A DNA stretch of 64,000 nt from Microvelia longipes (GCA_018340805.1 JACMZG010001914.1:30962899-31026898), one strand, 5' to 3'. Counted from the first letter of the stretch, positions 13,289 to 22,800 are shown. Notes: generated by a model from the letters alone, not told the origin. Translations and numbers: made by a program.

Positions 13289-14331
13289 TATTATTATTAT
13301 TATTTATTATATTATTATTATTTTTAGGGGTTTTTTCTCACTTAGAAAGTGGTTAATTGTAGAGCGGACACTGTGTGCCAAGTTTCTACAATTTTACTCT
13401 TTTTTTTTTTTTTATAATTATCTGGACAGAAAACGGCGAACAATACTGCACGTGTCTAGAACTATTGATTTCTGCAGAGTTGTATAAATGTTATCTGGAA
13501 GATTTAAATGTTTGAATGAGTCGTGAATACTGTTAGGGACTATGGCAGTGGCTGACATTACTATTGGGATGATGACGGTTTCATTTAGTTGCCATTGAAC
13601 TTTCAATTCTTCTGCTAATTTTAGATATTTATTAATTTTAGTTTGAAATGTGTTTTCTAAATTATGAGTATTAGGTATGGCAACATCTATTAAGTAAAGT
13701 TTTCTGGTAGTTTTGTCTAATAGTGTAATATCAGTCTGTTAGCATCTATTGTCCTATCTGTTAATAATGTTCGGTCCAGAGTAATTTAGCCTGTCTATTT
13801 TAATACTATGTTTGGATTATATTGTAATACGGCGTCTGTGATTCTATGTCATTCAGCAGGTTGTAGGCACTAGCAATTTTATGATGAATTATTTTCCCCA
13901 CGTTATCGTGTCTGTTTTTATATTCAGTTTGAGCCAACATTTTACAGCCAGACACTATATGATATGTTTCTGGAGCATCTCTACAAAGTCTACACGAGTC
14001 ATCCTAAAGACCATCCTTTATAATGTACTTCCTATAGTTTCGACAACTTATTACCTGATCTTGGATAGCTAGGAAGAATCCTCTGTCTCTGGAAACAGCT
14101 CACCTTTGATCAGCCATGCGTTCGACGCAGATTTATCGACATTAGGTTGATTCAAAGCGTTTGCGTGTTTACCATGTAGTGCCTTTCCAAGCCATTTATT
14201 ACACTTTTCTTCGTCAGAAACTACAGGGAGAGGGCATTGTCCAGATAAGTTAAGGGGTGTGTAATTATTATCAGCTCTGCAGATGGCGTCGTGTAACATT
14301 GATTCAGGTTTTTATTTTATTATTATTATTA

Positions 14332-14373
<42 letters not shown>

Positions 14374-15286
14374 CATTAATATTATGCTTCTATTTGTAAA
14401 TTATTTTACTACTCATATGATTCGTTTATATGTTGTAATACCATAATGATTTTACTTATATATTTTACTACTCTTATGATTTGATTTATATGTTGTAATA
14501 CTGTATTGATTCTACTTATATTTTGTAATACTATAATGTTTCTATTTATATGTTTATAAATTTTACTACAATAATTAAATGGATTTCACCATGCTATTTT
14601 TAACTTTGTCTGTAAGTTCATTATAAGATTCTCAACATGTTAAGATAGATTTGAAATTTGGAAAGAGGATGAGTTTTGACTTTTATGTGTCAGCCATAAC
14701 TTTCGCTTTCATCCTTCTTCTTATTCCTCTCACAAAATTTCTAACAATTTAAACATTTTATTTAATAACACAATATAATCATGTCAGGTCATGTTTGGCA
14801 AAAGTCGGTAGTATCAAATTATACATTTTATTACTTTCTCGTTAATAATACAAAAACACCATTACACCGAAATCATCTTTAAGATTACATAAATTTTAAT
14901 TAAGCACCCACAGGTATGAGGGTCTAAAGATTCCCACTCATTTTATTACTTATCATTAAATTAATTAACTAATTAATTATTAGCTTGGAGCTTTGCACTT
15001 GAACCTTTTCCCTTCCTTAATTGCTTTTATAATTAATTTATGAAAAGATCATTTTTTTTAATTCTCTTTTACCTTCAAGAATCACTTTGAGGATTTTTTT
15101 TACCTTTTTATCGATGGCAAGGAAAAGTATTATGATCACTCTTTATTAAAAACAGTTTTAAAAAACTGTTTATAAAAGAAAGTAAATAAAAAATAAAAGT
15201 AATTAAAAAATGTCATTGAAGTGTAAAAGAAGGTATAAAATAATAATTATTTCATAAAATATTATATATCATTAGGTAATAATATA

Positions 15287-15380
<94 letters not shown>

Positions 15381-17049
15381 TAAACGAGTTTTTTTTTCTT
15401 TTATAAAATGGTGAAAACTAATTGAAAGGTACTCAAAGCTAGTGTTAATATTTTCTTTGTTTGCTTCTTCGTAAATTTATCGTTTTTCGACATTTTCCCT
15501 GTTTATTAATGTCCAGAAATATTTTTAGCAGCTTAAAATCTTAGAAAAAAATTTACGTAATTTTACTTTTCAACAATAAGTATTACGAAAAAAGGAAAAT
15601 TAAAAAAAAAGAATAAAAAACAATGACCTGCTAATTTTTATATTTTCTCACAATCTTATGTCAGTAAACTCTAAAACAGGATGAAGTTCATAAAAATTAT
15701 AAGATAATTACAAAAAGATAGGGAAAACATTAAAAAGAGTCAATAAACTTGTTTACTTAGTAAAATAAAAATTTAAATGATGTATATATGTCATTCGTTA
15801 ATAAAGATTTTCAAAGATGATACTATATATCTCTCATCTAAAATTTCTATTAACATTTGGTTGTAAAAAATATTAATTTTGGTATGAATAGTGTTATTTT
15901 TTGTAGTACTTTATTGTAAATTTGGTACAGTGTTGTAGTGACCGAAATGGAGGGAAACAATGGTGCGAAACTTCTCATGAAATGGTCCAACACTGGAACT
16001 ACACTATAAATGAAATTATAATTGTGCGAAAAACATTTTTCATTTGCATTACAAAATTTTTTTAACCATCAGATATATATTTTACTCCTATCAAACCTGC
16101 CAAGTCACTTAAACCAATATGAGCATTATGTCATAAACATTTATTGAAGGCAATAACCAATAAAGTTAATAATAATAAAAAACTGATTGAAAACATTTTT
16201 TAAAAAAAACTTAATACCAATAATAGTGGTTTTGTTGGTTGGCCTGCTTTAGCATAAGTTCTCCCAAAAATATAAAATATGCACCATCATCCTCATGTAT
16301 GTAAAAAAATCCTCCTGATTTAAGTATTATTAGACTTTTATGTAATGACTTACTCTATTATTATCAATAGCGATACAAATATATTTTAGTTTATATTTAG
16401 TTTAAAAGTTTTAATTATTCAAAATATATAAACTATTAAAAACATCGTAATACTTGCTATTGTTATGCAATGTGTTTTTTTAATGAGATAGTATTCTATG
16501 AATACATTATCTTGATAAGTATGATTGTTATGATAAATAGATGAGATTTTATGAGTTCTGGTTCTCAAATTATTTTATAAAAACTCAGGTGAGTCACTCA
16601 AAATACAGACAGTGCTTATTAGACAGTTGATTATGAGATACTATAGTAAAACACATGGTTATAATCAATTGACAGTGTGGGAAAATAATAAGATGAGCCA
16701 ATTATGTTAGTTCTGGATGTAAAGCCAAGCTTACAATACCATATCAGGCCAATTTATTGGTGTCAATTGATTATAACTATGTGTTATACTATAACATCAG
16801 CGAAATCTAACTCATGAATGTTGACATTGATTTGATCATATCCTCATAATATTATTTACCATTTGTGAACAACCAATAACAATTTTAGAGTTTGCAAAAA
16901 AGGGCCGCTATGAATTTTAGAGAAATTTAGCAATTTTTGCTGACTACAATAGACATTTTAAACTTTGGGTTAATGAAGTCATATATTTTACATAAGAATT
17001 AGGTTTATTTTTAATATAAGGTTGATTTATATATATATATATATATATA

Positions 17050-17095
<46 letters not shown>

Positions 17096-20000
17096 AATAT
17101 ATTACAAATTATCTGAAGCCTTAAACGTAAAAGCTAAAATTTGTATCCTCTTTCATTCCATGTCATGGACATACATAATTAAATTAGAGTTATGAATACA
17201 TAATGGGCTGACTTTTCTAAACGTAAATTAAATTAAAATTATTTTACTAAAACTAAAGTTAGACATTGTTATTTATATAGTAAGGAACGTTCTTGGAAAA
17301 AGCAGGATTAGAAGCCTAACTTAGCTCAGCATTTTAAATTACCATAAATTCATAAGCTTATAATTTAGATAAAGTATGGACTTAGATAATTTTTGTTCTG
17401 TTTTGTGTCGAGTTGAGCTTGATAAGATGTACCTGTCGGGTTGCGGGGTACCTTGGAACGTTTCCTCATTACATCAGATTCGCTTTCTCGTTTTTCCTCA
17501 TCAAGTCAAATAATTACAATAATTTGACTTTTTAATGTGGGATATACATGTGGTCTAGGCCGACAAATATTGAGAATATGATATAGTAATGTTAGCAAGG
17601 TGCAACAGGGAAAATCGATATTCCATTTAAGTAAAAAGTAGCTCCGTTTATAAATATTACAACGCTATAATTTACTGAAAACATTCAACAATACAACTGC
17701 TTTACTAGGTAAATGACTGCTACTAACTGTACTGTACTAAGGTAAATGTACTGCTGGTAAGCTTTCTAAGGTAAATGTACTGCTTACTAAGGTAAATGTA
17801 CTGCTTCTAAGGTAAATGTACTGCTTTCTAAGGTAAATGTACCTGCTTACTGTAATGTCTGTTAAAGGTAATGTACTGCTTACTAAGGTAAATGTACTGC
17901 CTACTAAGGTGTACTGCTTACAAAGGTAAATGGATGAATGTAAGTAAAATTAAAGCATTTCTTTTTTGTGTACATTTCCTCAGTTCCAACTTTATGAAAA
18001 TAGAAGAAATATTGCTCTAGAACTGTAACTCTGGAAAGAAGATTTTAATAAAACTGAGTAAAATAATAGCAAACTCACAAATTTAGAAATTATTTTTTGA
18101 AGAAAACAATTTCAAATATTCTTTTAATTTCAATCTAAACAACTAAACGACTACTATTATTTAAACTAAATTGTGTATTATTTAAACACAATTAAATTGT
18201 GTTTAATTGCAAAAAAATTTTCTTCACGTTAAATCAAGTCCAAAACATTTTTTCATCTATTTAAAGGATAAAACTCAAAACTTATTTACTGAATTAAGTG
18301 AGACTAGAAGTAAAAGTTAATCAAATTTTTAGAATTCCTCCTGTTCAAATAGCCCAAATTCCTTCTCGTAAATGAATAAATCTCAAAGCCCATATCCCAT
18401 TAAAAAGCACCTTCTCAGATTATTTAAGATATTATAAGGAAATTACCTTACTTCAAAGCATTATGGCGTTGAGATATTAATTTTGCGTTTTTACCACGAA
18501 TTTCATGATCCTTACGGTTGTAGTTTTAATTATTTTTCTTACATGTGCTTTTTGTTAGTAACTGTTTATTAGCGACTTTTCAAAATAATTTATCTATAAT
18601 TGTGAATTTATTTAAAATTGTTTTTTTTTTTTCGATTATTTTTATTGATTAACACAAATAAATATTCCTACTGTGATTATATTTTTATAAATTATTACTA
18701 TATAAATAATAAAATCTGGTTTAAATATTTCTTTGCCTTACTACCACGAATTCAAGGTACTAGAATGTCAGCAAAGCTTGAAAATTCAGTTGCTTGACCT
18801 AACTCGTTTTATTATTAAATGAAGATTATTAGAATTAACTAATTAAAATTTTTTAAACGAAAAATTATGTAAATATTCCCATCTTAAATTGTTCCATTTT
18901 TGCTGGAAATAATTATCAGATATTTTGTTTTAACTAGATGATATTTTTTAAAGATGTTAATTAAATCCTTGAGTTCTCCTTTTCTCCCTAGTCCATTTTT
19001 CTTCCCGAGGGGGTTTTCAACTTTTCAAAATAATCCGTTTATCTCTGGGATGTTGTTATATAATTTTACTTGGGGCTAAAAAATGAAACGGTTTTTAAAG
19101 AATTATTAAGTGGTATATCTAGAGATTATAATTTACTTTTAACTTAGTTAAGAGTCCTATTTATTTATTTTTTAAGGTCTTCGTCTCTTTGTGACCTTAT
19201 TTTATTTTATAGCTGAGATACTCTTTAATCTTCTCTTTAAGTCAGCCTAAGAAGTTAAAACATTGATAATAAAACTAAACATTTGCTTAATGTATAAACG
19301 TAATTTTGTATGTCATCGAAGTCAACGTAGTCAGTAATCACAAGTAATTTATTACGTTCCCTCATCAAAACATTGTTATAACATGTTTTCATTAGTTCCT
19401 TCAAATCAAAATTACTTAGAAATCATACTAAACTACTGTTTAATTAGACCTTGATTCGATGTTTTTTCATGTACCAAAATTTTCCAAGAAGCAACTCCAA
19501 AACTAACTTCACCTTCTGTAGGAACATGTTATCAAGTTCCTAACCAGTCTCACTTTGAACTTCACGAATACATATCTTATCTACTAGTTGTTTAGAAAAA
19601 GCATATTTGATACTATAATTCTGTTAGCGTATTCAAAGACACGTGTTCAAAGCAAAACGTTTTTAACCTTTGCGTATTATTTACCTTTAAAATTAAAACG
19701 CAGATGGAATCAAACTGATGTCCCACCCGCATTGTTACTATTCGTCAGTTTGAACTCCTTTCAATTAAATGTCAATAACCCCCTATCCTTTGTATTTCCG
19801 TCTCTATAATTTGTCAATTTTTGAAGACGTACAAACGTTCTTCGGACTATTATCTACTTTCTTCCCGTAAATATCTTGGATAAAAAGAAAGTAAGTGTAA
19901 TTAACCTTATTATTAGGAAAGTAAAATAAATAAGCTTAACTATCTTCTAGTTTTAATAATTTTCTAAAAATAAACGAAAAATTGAGTAGAATAGCTTTAA

Positions 20001-20375
20001 CTTCCTTTGGATATTCGCTAAAAATATCACATGTTCGTTATAAACATCTGAGAGGTTTTACGCCCCACAAATGTTGACTCCCTACACCTCAGCTTATTAC
20101 ATACAGGGTATAATAAATGTCTTTAACATCATTACGAAATAAAATAATAATTATCTTACCTTTCCAAGAAAGTGAGTTCTGTACGCTTTGGCTTCATCCT
20201 GTAATGTGGGAGGCGGGGATGGAGGTGGCTGTGCGTCCACCCAGTATCCACCACAAGTTGGCAAAACAACCTGAGGGTAAGGTCCAGGTCCCCTGAGGAC
20301 GGACTCGAGCACCACCCTGCTCGTCGCCACTGACTCATCGTAACTAGATTGTGATGTTCGCTCCTCACGAGAACT
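769..20375 (-). CDS. RAP1GAP: Rap1 GTPase-activating protein (Rap1GAP), partial multi-exon gene
   Basis: Nine exons (listed separately) join on the minus strand into 533 codons with matching intron phases and GT/AG borders. Known role of the family: it stimulates GTP hydrolysis by Rap1, ending Rap signalling in adhesion and growth control, in the cytoplasm and at membranes. Seen: residues 1-206 match the N-terminal/dimerisation part (HFLGK, FKFGV, DEHV motifs). Residues 207-355 match the RapGAP catalytic domain ([33 protein letters not shown]). The asparagine thumb of HIGN is present at residue 259, close to Asn290 of human Rap1GAP, so about 30 residues are probably missing at the N-terminus. 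Residues 356-533 hold a basic, Ser/Pro-rich linker, the conserved DTGLES box and the start of a Leu-rich coiled coil. No initiator Met and no final stop lie in the exons seen. The GoLoco motif of vertebrate forms was not found. Identification is firm; paralogue assignment (Rap1GAP versus Rap1GAP2) is not possible because invertebrates usually have one. Confidence 0.95.
1040..1390. repeat. Minisatellite, about 60-bp unit, 5-6 copies
   Basis: Tandem units of the type AGTAGTAAAAATACATGAAT followed by ATCAACCCTTTTTGTA and GCTTACAAGAAT. One unit is shortened by loss of AACAAATATC. It lies in the intron immediately 5' (transcript sense) of exon 9 and begins only about 60 bp from that exon. A short open frame across it merely reflects the repeat. 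Confidence 0.9.
1391..1470. repeat. Hairpin pair next to the minisatellite
   Basis: AGCATACAACT and AGTTGTATGCT flank a 7-base loop. A second hairpin follows, in which GGTAACTT pairs with AAGTTACC. Both lie within the intron between exons 8 and 9. Confidence 0.6.
1569..1657 (-). CDS. RAP1GAP: Rap1GAP exon 8, Ser/Pro linker (residues 434-463)
   Basis: 89 bp; the acceptor is a polypyrimidine tract ending TTTTTTAG and the donor GTAACT. The peptide is [20 protein letters not shown] followed by SPDVLQRTP. It ends two bases into an Arg codon, which is exactly the phase needed by exon 9. Serine-proline motifs suggest phosphorylation, as known in the corresponding region of mammalian Rap1GAP. Homology here is weak, so the call rests on splice sites, phase and composition. 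A 24-bp copy of the exon end plus donor lies about 100 bp downstream in the intron. Confidence 0.8.
1962..2001 (-). repeat. Exon-7-derived fragment embedded in a palindrome
   Basis: Positions 1962-1985 match 3262-3285 of exon 7 at 23 of 24 bases. Here the sequence is also one arm of a 34-bp imperfect palindrome (1968-2001, two mismatched pairs) centred on TATA. On the minus strand it can encode IARVRSHE as in exon 7, followed soon by a stop. Confidence 0.7.
2459..2496. repeat. Perfect 17-bp hairpin
   Basis: ATGTTATATCGCCTATC is followed by the loop TTTC and its exact reverse complement. It lies in the intron between exons 7 and 8. It may be the remnant of a fold-back element. Confidence 0.85.
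3199..3432 (-). CDS. RAP1GAP: Rap1GAP exon 7, post-catalytic linker (residues 356-433)
   Basis: 234 bp, phase 0 on both sides; the acceptor is TTCTTACAG and the donor GTAAGT. It opens [19 protein letters not shown], matching human (LE)ERTRAALLETLYEEL. A segment [16 protein letters not shown] aligns with FFESFKRVIRSRS of human. The tail is polar and rich in Asn, His and Pro ([16 protein letters not shown]), with no clear counterpart. It is probably a disordered, lineage-specific linker. Confidence 0.9.
3853..4514. repeat. Long inverted repeat: 270-bp arms, 122-bp centre
   Basis: The left arm 3853-4122 and right arm 4245-4514 are nearly exact reverse complements. Each contains two copies of the GC-rich block GGCGCGGTGGTCCGC, and the arms are bordered internally by TTTTCCAAAGGAAATGCGC. 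The centre 4123-4244 is single-copy within the element. Confidence 0.92.
4590..5115 (+). repeat. Tandem repeat, about 145-bp unit, 3-4 copies
   Basis: Units contain GGTCGTATCGACTTCGGACC, CATTCGATTCAGCGCCCAAA and CGACACCCTACTCGAAATTT. The first unit is the most diverged and the last is partial. Its first unit is shared with the element copy at about 55230-55335. Confidence 0.85.
5473..5661. repeat. Inverted repeat, 54-bp arms
   Basis: The left arm 5473-5526 and right arm 5608-5661 share TTGTCAAACnACAATACATA and AACTATTAATTAG, with a few mismatches in the middle. The centre itself contains repeated TTTATAAAC motifs. It is MITE-like. Confidence 0.85.
6213..6378 (-). CDS. RAP1GAP: Rap1GAP exon 6, end of catalytic domain (residues 300-355)
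   Basis: 166 bp; the acceptor is TTGTCTTCAG and the donor GTAATT. One base completes the Arg, followed by [20 protein letters not shown] and [20 protein letters not shown]. This matches the human [20 protein letters not shown] and LLTKLINAE blocks. It ends in phase 0 after FAQLE. Confidence 0.96.
6451..6845 (+). repeat. Interspersed repeat, about 390 bp, copy 1
   Basis: It shares long collinear identity with 53333-53735. Common blocks are GTCGGTGCTGGCATCTAGC, ACTCTCCTTACCATAACATT, AAATTGGTCATTATTTTATA and GCTCCTGTTAACTGGC. No terminal repeat or coding frame was seen. Class unknown. Confidence 0.85.
6846..7407. other. Rap1GAP intron 5-6 remainder
   Basis: Intron sequence between exons 6 and 5. 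Apart from the interspersed repeat, only AT-rich unique sequence is seen. Confidence 0.5.
7408..7534 (-). CDS. RAP1GAP: Rap1GAP exon 5 with the asparagine thumb (residues 258-300)
   Basis: 127 bp; the acceptor is TTGTTTAG and the donor GTATAG. Two bases complete the split Gly, then [15 protein letters not shown] and [16 protein letters not shown] follow. The first whole codon (AAT at 7532-7530) is the asparagine thumb used by RapGAPs in place of an arginine finger. The end reads AIEPNTPNT, a diverged loop, and ends two bases into an Arg codon. Confidence 0.96.
7535..8393. other. Rap1GAP intron 4-5
   Basis: AT-rich intron. It contains a short plus-strand open frame (7624-7848) with no recognisable protein character. 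Nothing else could be supported. Confidence 0.5.
8394..8545 (-). CDS. RAP1GAP: Rap1GAP exon 4, start of catalytic domain (residues 207-258)
   Basis: 152 bp; the acceptor is TTTTTCAG and the donor GTAACA. The first base completes the Gly codon left by exon 3, giving [20 protein letters not shown]. It then has [13 protein letters not shown] and [10 protein letters not shown], the catalytic helix that carries the Arg important for GAP activity. The exon stops after the first base of the Gly codon directly before the catalytic Asn. Confidence 0.96.
8815..8865 (+). repeat. Short interspersed repeat shared with 51015-51066
   Basis: Both contain ATGGGGTyAGTAAAGTT followed by a CATCCCCTTTATTC or TATCCCCTTTATTC block, at about 80 per cent identity over some 50 bp. 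Probably a fragment of a mobile element. Confidence 0.65.
9134..9372 (-). CDS. RAP1GAP: Rap1GAP exon 3 (residues 128-207)
   Basis: 239 bp; the acceptor is TGTTACAG and the donor GTAAGC, and the exon ends two bases into a Gly codon. Key blocks are [37 protein letters not shown] and [11 protein letters not shown]. They match the RapGAP dimerisation/linker region ([26 protein letters not shown] in human). A conserved cysteine-containing stretch of vertebrates is replaced here by [14 protein letters not shown]. Confidence 0.95.
9490..9720 (+). repeat. Interspersed repeat shared with 35755-35975
   Basis: Both copies have GTCATATTACT, ATATAAGTGGCATAC, AAATGTATTAG and TTGTTCACATTATGT-like blocks in the same order, and both end in a CAGCC/CAGCCC stretch. 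Just upstream of the second copy lies the GC-rich hairpin patch at 35600-35740. Confidence 0.7.
9841..9905. repeat. TA dinucleotide microsatellite
   Basis: Nearly pure (TA)n in intron 2-3. Confidence 0.95.
10655..10935. repeat. Minisatellite, about 40-bp unit, about 7 copies
   Basis: Units of the type AATTAATTACTAGTTGCTAT followed by GTTTTATTTTTTGTC. It ends only about 35 bp from exon 2 on its 3' side, immediately after the donor site. Confidence 0.9.
10972..11136 (-). CDS. RAP1GAP: Rap1GAP exon 2 (residues 73-127)
   Basis: 165 bp, exactly 55 codons, phase 0. The acceptor is CTGTTTCAG and the donor GTAACA. The peptide opens [20 protein letters not shown], which continues the HFLGK of the previous exon as in human (HFLGKEHFNYYS). 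It then has [16 protein letters not shown], matching LRLLLRTKCRTYHDVIP. The open frame is too short to stand out alone; it was found by homology and splice sites. Confidence 0.93.
11200..11375. repeat. Tandem repeat, about 64-bp unit, 3 copies
   Basis: Each unit contains AATGGTACATGGAATATCG (or a close variant) and GGCGATTTTGGCTC-like sequence. It lies just 5' of exon 2 within the 9-kb intron. Confidence 0.85.
11380..12050. other. AT-rich intron sequence
   Basis: Nothing with coding or repeat character was recognised in this part of the large intron 1-2. Confidence 0.5.
12067..12602. mobile_element. 536-bp inverted-repeat element with 14-bp direct repeats
   Basis: The ends are inverted copies: AGAATAATACTTTATATAGA on the left against AGAATAATACTATATATAGA on the right, both continuing to AGGAGCAC. 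A further inverted block, ACTGATAACACGAAAG and GGTTGACTGGTGCAACTA, follows; on the right it is displaced by about 23 bp. The flanks 12053-12066 and 12603-12616 are direct repeats (AAGCCTATAAA then CTT or GTT, 13 of 14), best read as a target-site duplication. There is no coding capacity. Confidence 0.75.
12617..13200. other. AT-rich intron sequence
   Basis: No exon or defined repeat was recognised, except a short GC-richer stretch at 12990-13060. Confidence 0.45.
13208..13325. repeat. TA microsatellite running into (ATT)n
   Basis: A (TA)n tract is followed by TTATTATTATT. It lies about 75 bp past the poly(A) end of the LINE fragment. Confidence 0.9.
13400..14310 (-). pseudogene. 5'-truncated LINE-type retrotransposon, ORF2 C-terminus, degraded
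   Basis: The minus strand encodes, in shifting frames with internal stops, the C-terminal part of a reverse-transcriptase polyprotein. Upstream (14069-14299) it reads [20 protein letters not shown] and [18 protein letters not shown]. Then follow [20 protein letters not shown] and a zinc-knuckle-like [20 protein letters not shown]. The end (13418-13606) reads [19 protein letters not shown] and [18 protein letters not shown]. These blocks (LHG, LIKGxLxxETE, CRLC...HIVSGC, IIPIVxSATGxVP, SIVRRFL) belong to a widespread family of animal non-LTR elements. A poly(A) tract (13400-13413 as T) follows the stop directly. The 5' end is lost into an (AAT)n repeat. It is dead and sits in the host gene's intron in the same orientation. 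Confidence 0.88.
14311..14380. repeat. (ATT)n microsatellite
   Basis: A trinucleotide run at the 5' truncation point of the LINE fragment, perhaps the insertion target. Confidence 0.9.
14381..15280. other. AT-rich intron sequence
   Basis: Contains TTTTACTAC/TTGTAATACT-type degenerate repeats up to about 14570. Nothing else is supported. Confidence 0.5.
15281..15375. repeat. TA microsatellite
   Basis: Long (TA)n with two ATTATA interruptions. Confidence 0.95.
15376..16640. other. AT-rich intron sequence
   Basis: No exon, RNA gene or clear repeat was recognised. Confidence 0.5.
16641..16794. mobile_element. MITE, family A, copy 1
   Basis: Terminal inverted repeats of about 33 bp (CTATAGTAAAACACATGGTT then ATAATCAATTGACAG, against 16761-16793) flank about 85 bp. 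The same termini bound the copy at 39229-39410. Confidence 0.8.
17030..17095. repeat. TA microsatellite
   Basis: (TA)n with one AATTATA interruption. It follows a segment (16900-17030) similar to the left flank of the TA tract at 5290 (TTTTGCTGACT and GGGTTAATGA blocks). Confidence 0.9.
17430..17500 (-). repeat. 5S-derived SINE, tail fragment
   Basis: On the minus strand AAGCGAATCTGATGTAATGA and GTTCCAAGGTACCCC match the tail of the SINE copies at 26080-26116 and 56375-56430. The 5S-like head is absent. Confidence 0.6.
17740..17935. repeat. Minisatellite, unit of about 18-21 bp, 8-9 copies
   Basis: Units of CTAAGGTAAATGTACTGCTT with length variation, in the large intron 1-2. Confidence 0.9.
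17936..20159. other. AT-rich intron sequence upstream of exon 2
   Basis: This is the 5' part of the 9-kb intron 1-2. No further exon is needed by phase or homology. A short plus-strand frame at 19588-19809 has no recognisable character. Confidence 0.5.
20160..20375 (-). CDS. RAP1GAP: Rap1GAP exon 1 of 9 visible (residues 1-72)
   Basis: 216 bp, phase 0 at both ends. The acceptor is a TTGCAG read from the minus strand at 20376-20381. The donor GTAAGA begins at 20159. The peptide begins [11 protein letters not shown] and contains [16 protein letters not shown] and YRTHFLGK, which match the conserved block of Rap1GAP (LLPQFGGYW...RKHFLGK in human). A proline-rich insert (PPPSPPP) lies between the two blocks. 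A Met codon lies just upstream in the open frame, but a good acceptor sits between it and the homologous part, so this is probably not the first exon. Confidence 0.92.
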
Positions 20376-22680
20376 CTGCAACAAAAACCAAGATAAAATT
20401 AATAAATAACCTCAATATAATTAAGATCAAAGATGGTAAGTATTAATCGTATAAACAATCCATGGAAAAATTACGCCTTGACAACCACGTATTCGAGAGA
20501 TACCATTCATAAACTTTTGCTGGGTTCAACCTCCTGGTTGAACCCCGCGATCAACCTCCTAAGGTGTAGGTAACTTTATACAATTAATTTAAATTTTATA
20601 AAAATAATTAATTAATATATATTTTTTATTTATAATAATTTAGAGCTTAAAGGTAACTTTTGTCTTAAAAATTAAATTTGTTTTATTAGTTCGACATATT
20701 ATCTTTGTGATGATATTATAAGTAAAATAAAAACTAAAATGTCCGCCATACTTAAAACTTATCGGAAAAAAAATGTCCGATAAGTTTTTTCGATAAATCG
20801 ATCGATAAATTTTCCGATTTAAAAAAATCGGAAAACTTGTAAATATTTGAATGCAAAGTTGACTTGTTTGCTAAATTTTCTTTTTAAAATTTATTACTTT
20901 GTTTACAGGCAGTTCGAAAAATAATCTGAAAAGAAAAACAACATTTTTCTTTGAGGGTGTTTAGGGGTTATATTTGTTCTTTTTTGTTTTTTCCCTAGCT
21001 GATTATATTTTAGCTGTTTATATCAAAGCTTGAGGTGAAAGGATGTAACGTAGTTAATAAATCTTCAAATTTTTCCAACACTAAATTTTTAATTTAACAA
21101 CATAAAGCAGCTCAAACCAAAATAAAAACTTATTTGTTAATTTATATACTTAAAACATCTTTCAAACATATGGCATCAGACTAAAGCTATGTTCACATTC
21201 ACAATGTAATGCTATGCTAAGTGTAAATAATTAGACATATGTGTATGTACACACCTTACGCCCAAAGTATACAAAATGCCAACTTCTCATAACTTAAATA
21301 TATTTAACTTATGATGTGAGAATTCACGAAAAGTAATGATAATAGAATTAGTTTAGTTTGTTGTTTATCTTCCAGTTTTGCTTACAATAAAACTAAACGC
21401 AGATCAGTTTTGAAGAGGATTGTATTTCCATCCATGTTGTCCTACATCCTTGAAGATTCCTCCCACAGAGAAACCTAAACATGATTTACATTGACGCGGT
21501 AACCACAAGTAGACCTTAACTCTCATTACAATAACCGTGAAAATCTACGCAGTTTATTTTTTCCAGAATCTTGTTTACATTTTCGTCACCGATTGACTTT
21601 GATAAAACTCGAAATTTAGATTGGGCACGAAGCTCAAAATACAAACAACTGACTATTTTACAACTTGTTAAGTACCTTGTAGCAAGTTTAGCTATTTTCA
21701 AAGAAAACGACGTAATTTTACAAAGGTATATAACCTGGAAAAAGACGTACAGAGATAAAACTATCAATAAAGCAATTAAGTTCGACTCAAACCAGGTCTT
21801 TTCAGGCACAGCCGTTGAATACTAAAATGTTTATTTTAAAACTTTGAGAGCGTCAAAATTGATAATAAGACCAACAAAGTGTTTCTTAGTAGACAGACAA
21901 GTAGGTTTTGTGTATAATCGTAAAATCATTTGTAGAGATCATACAAAAGTTTAGTAAAATAAAAATCCTTAAATATTTAGTGTAATTTCTCTACTTTTAT
22001 TTAAGAGTATTCTAACAATATTTACTAACATATATATTTATGAGTATAAATGATTTTCTATAACACTTAGAGCATGTTTTCTATGGAATCCTAAAAACAG
22101 CGGGAAGGGTTTTATACTTGATGACAGGTAATTAACAAAACAAAAACAAAGTATAAACATAAAGTTGGCTACACTGGTTCGCTCTACCCTTTCAATCCTC
22201 TCTCCCACTCTACAACTTTATGGAAGTTAAAAGGACTTAGCAAGAAGTTTGTTCAAAGTTTAAGGGGTACCCACAGGCAATACTATAAGAGAATTTAGTA
22301 AAATTTTACCCTATTGTTAAAATACTTTGTAGTATTACTAAGGTTTAAGATAAGTAATTTATAACGATAATTAAGAAATTATTCTTAACTTGTATTACAA
22401 TAATATTGCAAAAGGAATAACTTGGGAGAGTAATTACGAATTTTACACTTTAAAATTTTTGCACTATAGTGTCAATGGTTTAATTGCTCAAACCTTATAA
22501 ATAACTAATAAAAATCATTATAAAGTAAATTTTTAATAATTTTTTATTTACTTTATATTTTTTACTATTATGCCCTACATTTGAGGGCGAAGTTTTGAGC
22601 ATAGTTAAAAATCATTTAATAAGGAAATTTCAATTTAAATTTAATGAAAAATAAACACTTAACACAGTGAGGCGATATAA
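20376..22680. other. Sequence upstream of the first recognised exon
   Basis: Expected to hold or lead to the upstream Rap1GAP exon(s). No minus-strand GoLoco-like peptide was recognised. Two overlapping frames at 21516-21825 (one per strand) have no known motif. A segment at 21488-21520 (ACATTGACGCGGTAACCAC) resembles 37818-37845 and suggests a repeat fragment. Confidence 0.45.
20757..20835. repeat. Cluster of hairpins on CCGAT/ATCGG motifs
   Basis: ACTTATCGGA pairs with TCCGATAAGT (20758-20786). Then follow CGATAAATCGATCGATAAAT and the hairpin TTTTCCGATTT/AAATCGGAAAA (20809-20834). Confidence 0.7.
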
Positions 22681-22734
22681 AAATAATTATTTATGCATAA
22701 TAATTAAGGGAGTAATGAATGCTATTAGCAGTTA

Positions 22735-22800
22735 GTTAGTTTATAAGGCGAAGGCCGAGGGAACCAAAGCATTTAACTCCCGAGGCGAAGCCTTGAAATT
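22735..22800. repeat. GCGAAGC-type short hairpin segment
   Basis: GGCGAAGGCCGAGGG and CCCGAGGCGAAGCC lie about 25 bp apart and can pair. They are richer in GC than the surroundings and related in style to the hairpin patches at 37990, 44070 and 56335. Confidence 0.5.

Noticed and set aside
21516..21825. Overlapping frames of 97 codons (minus) and 84 codons (plus)
   Set aside because: Both are open by complementarity in a slightly less AT-rich patch. No motif was recognised and neither fits the Rap1GAP frame. One may be a repeat remnant, but nothing supports a gene.
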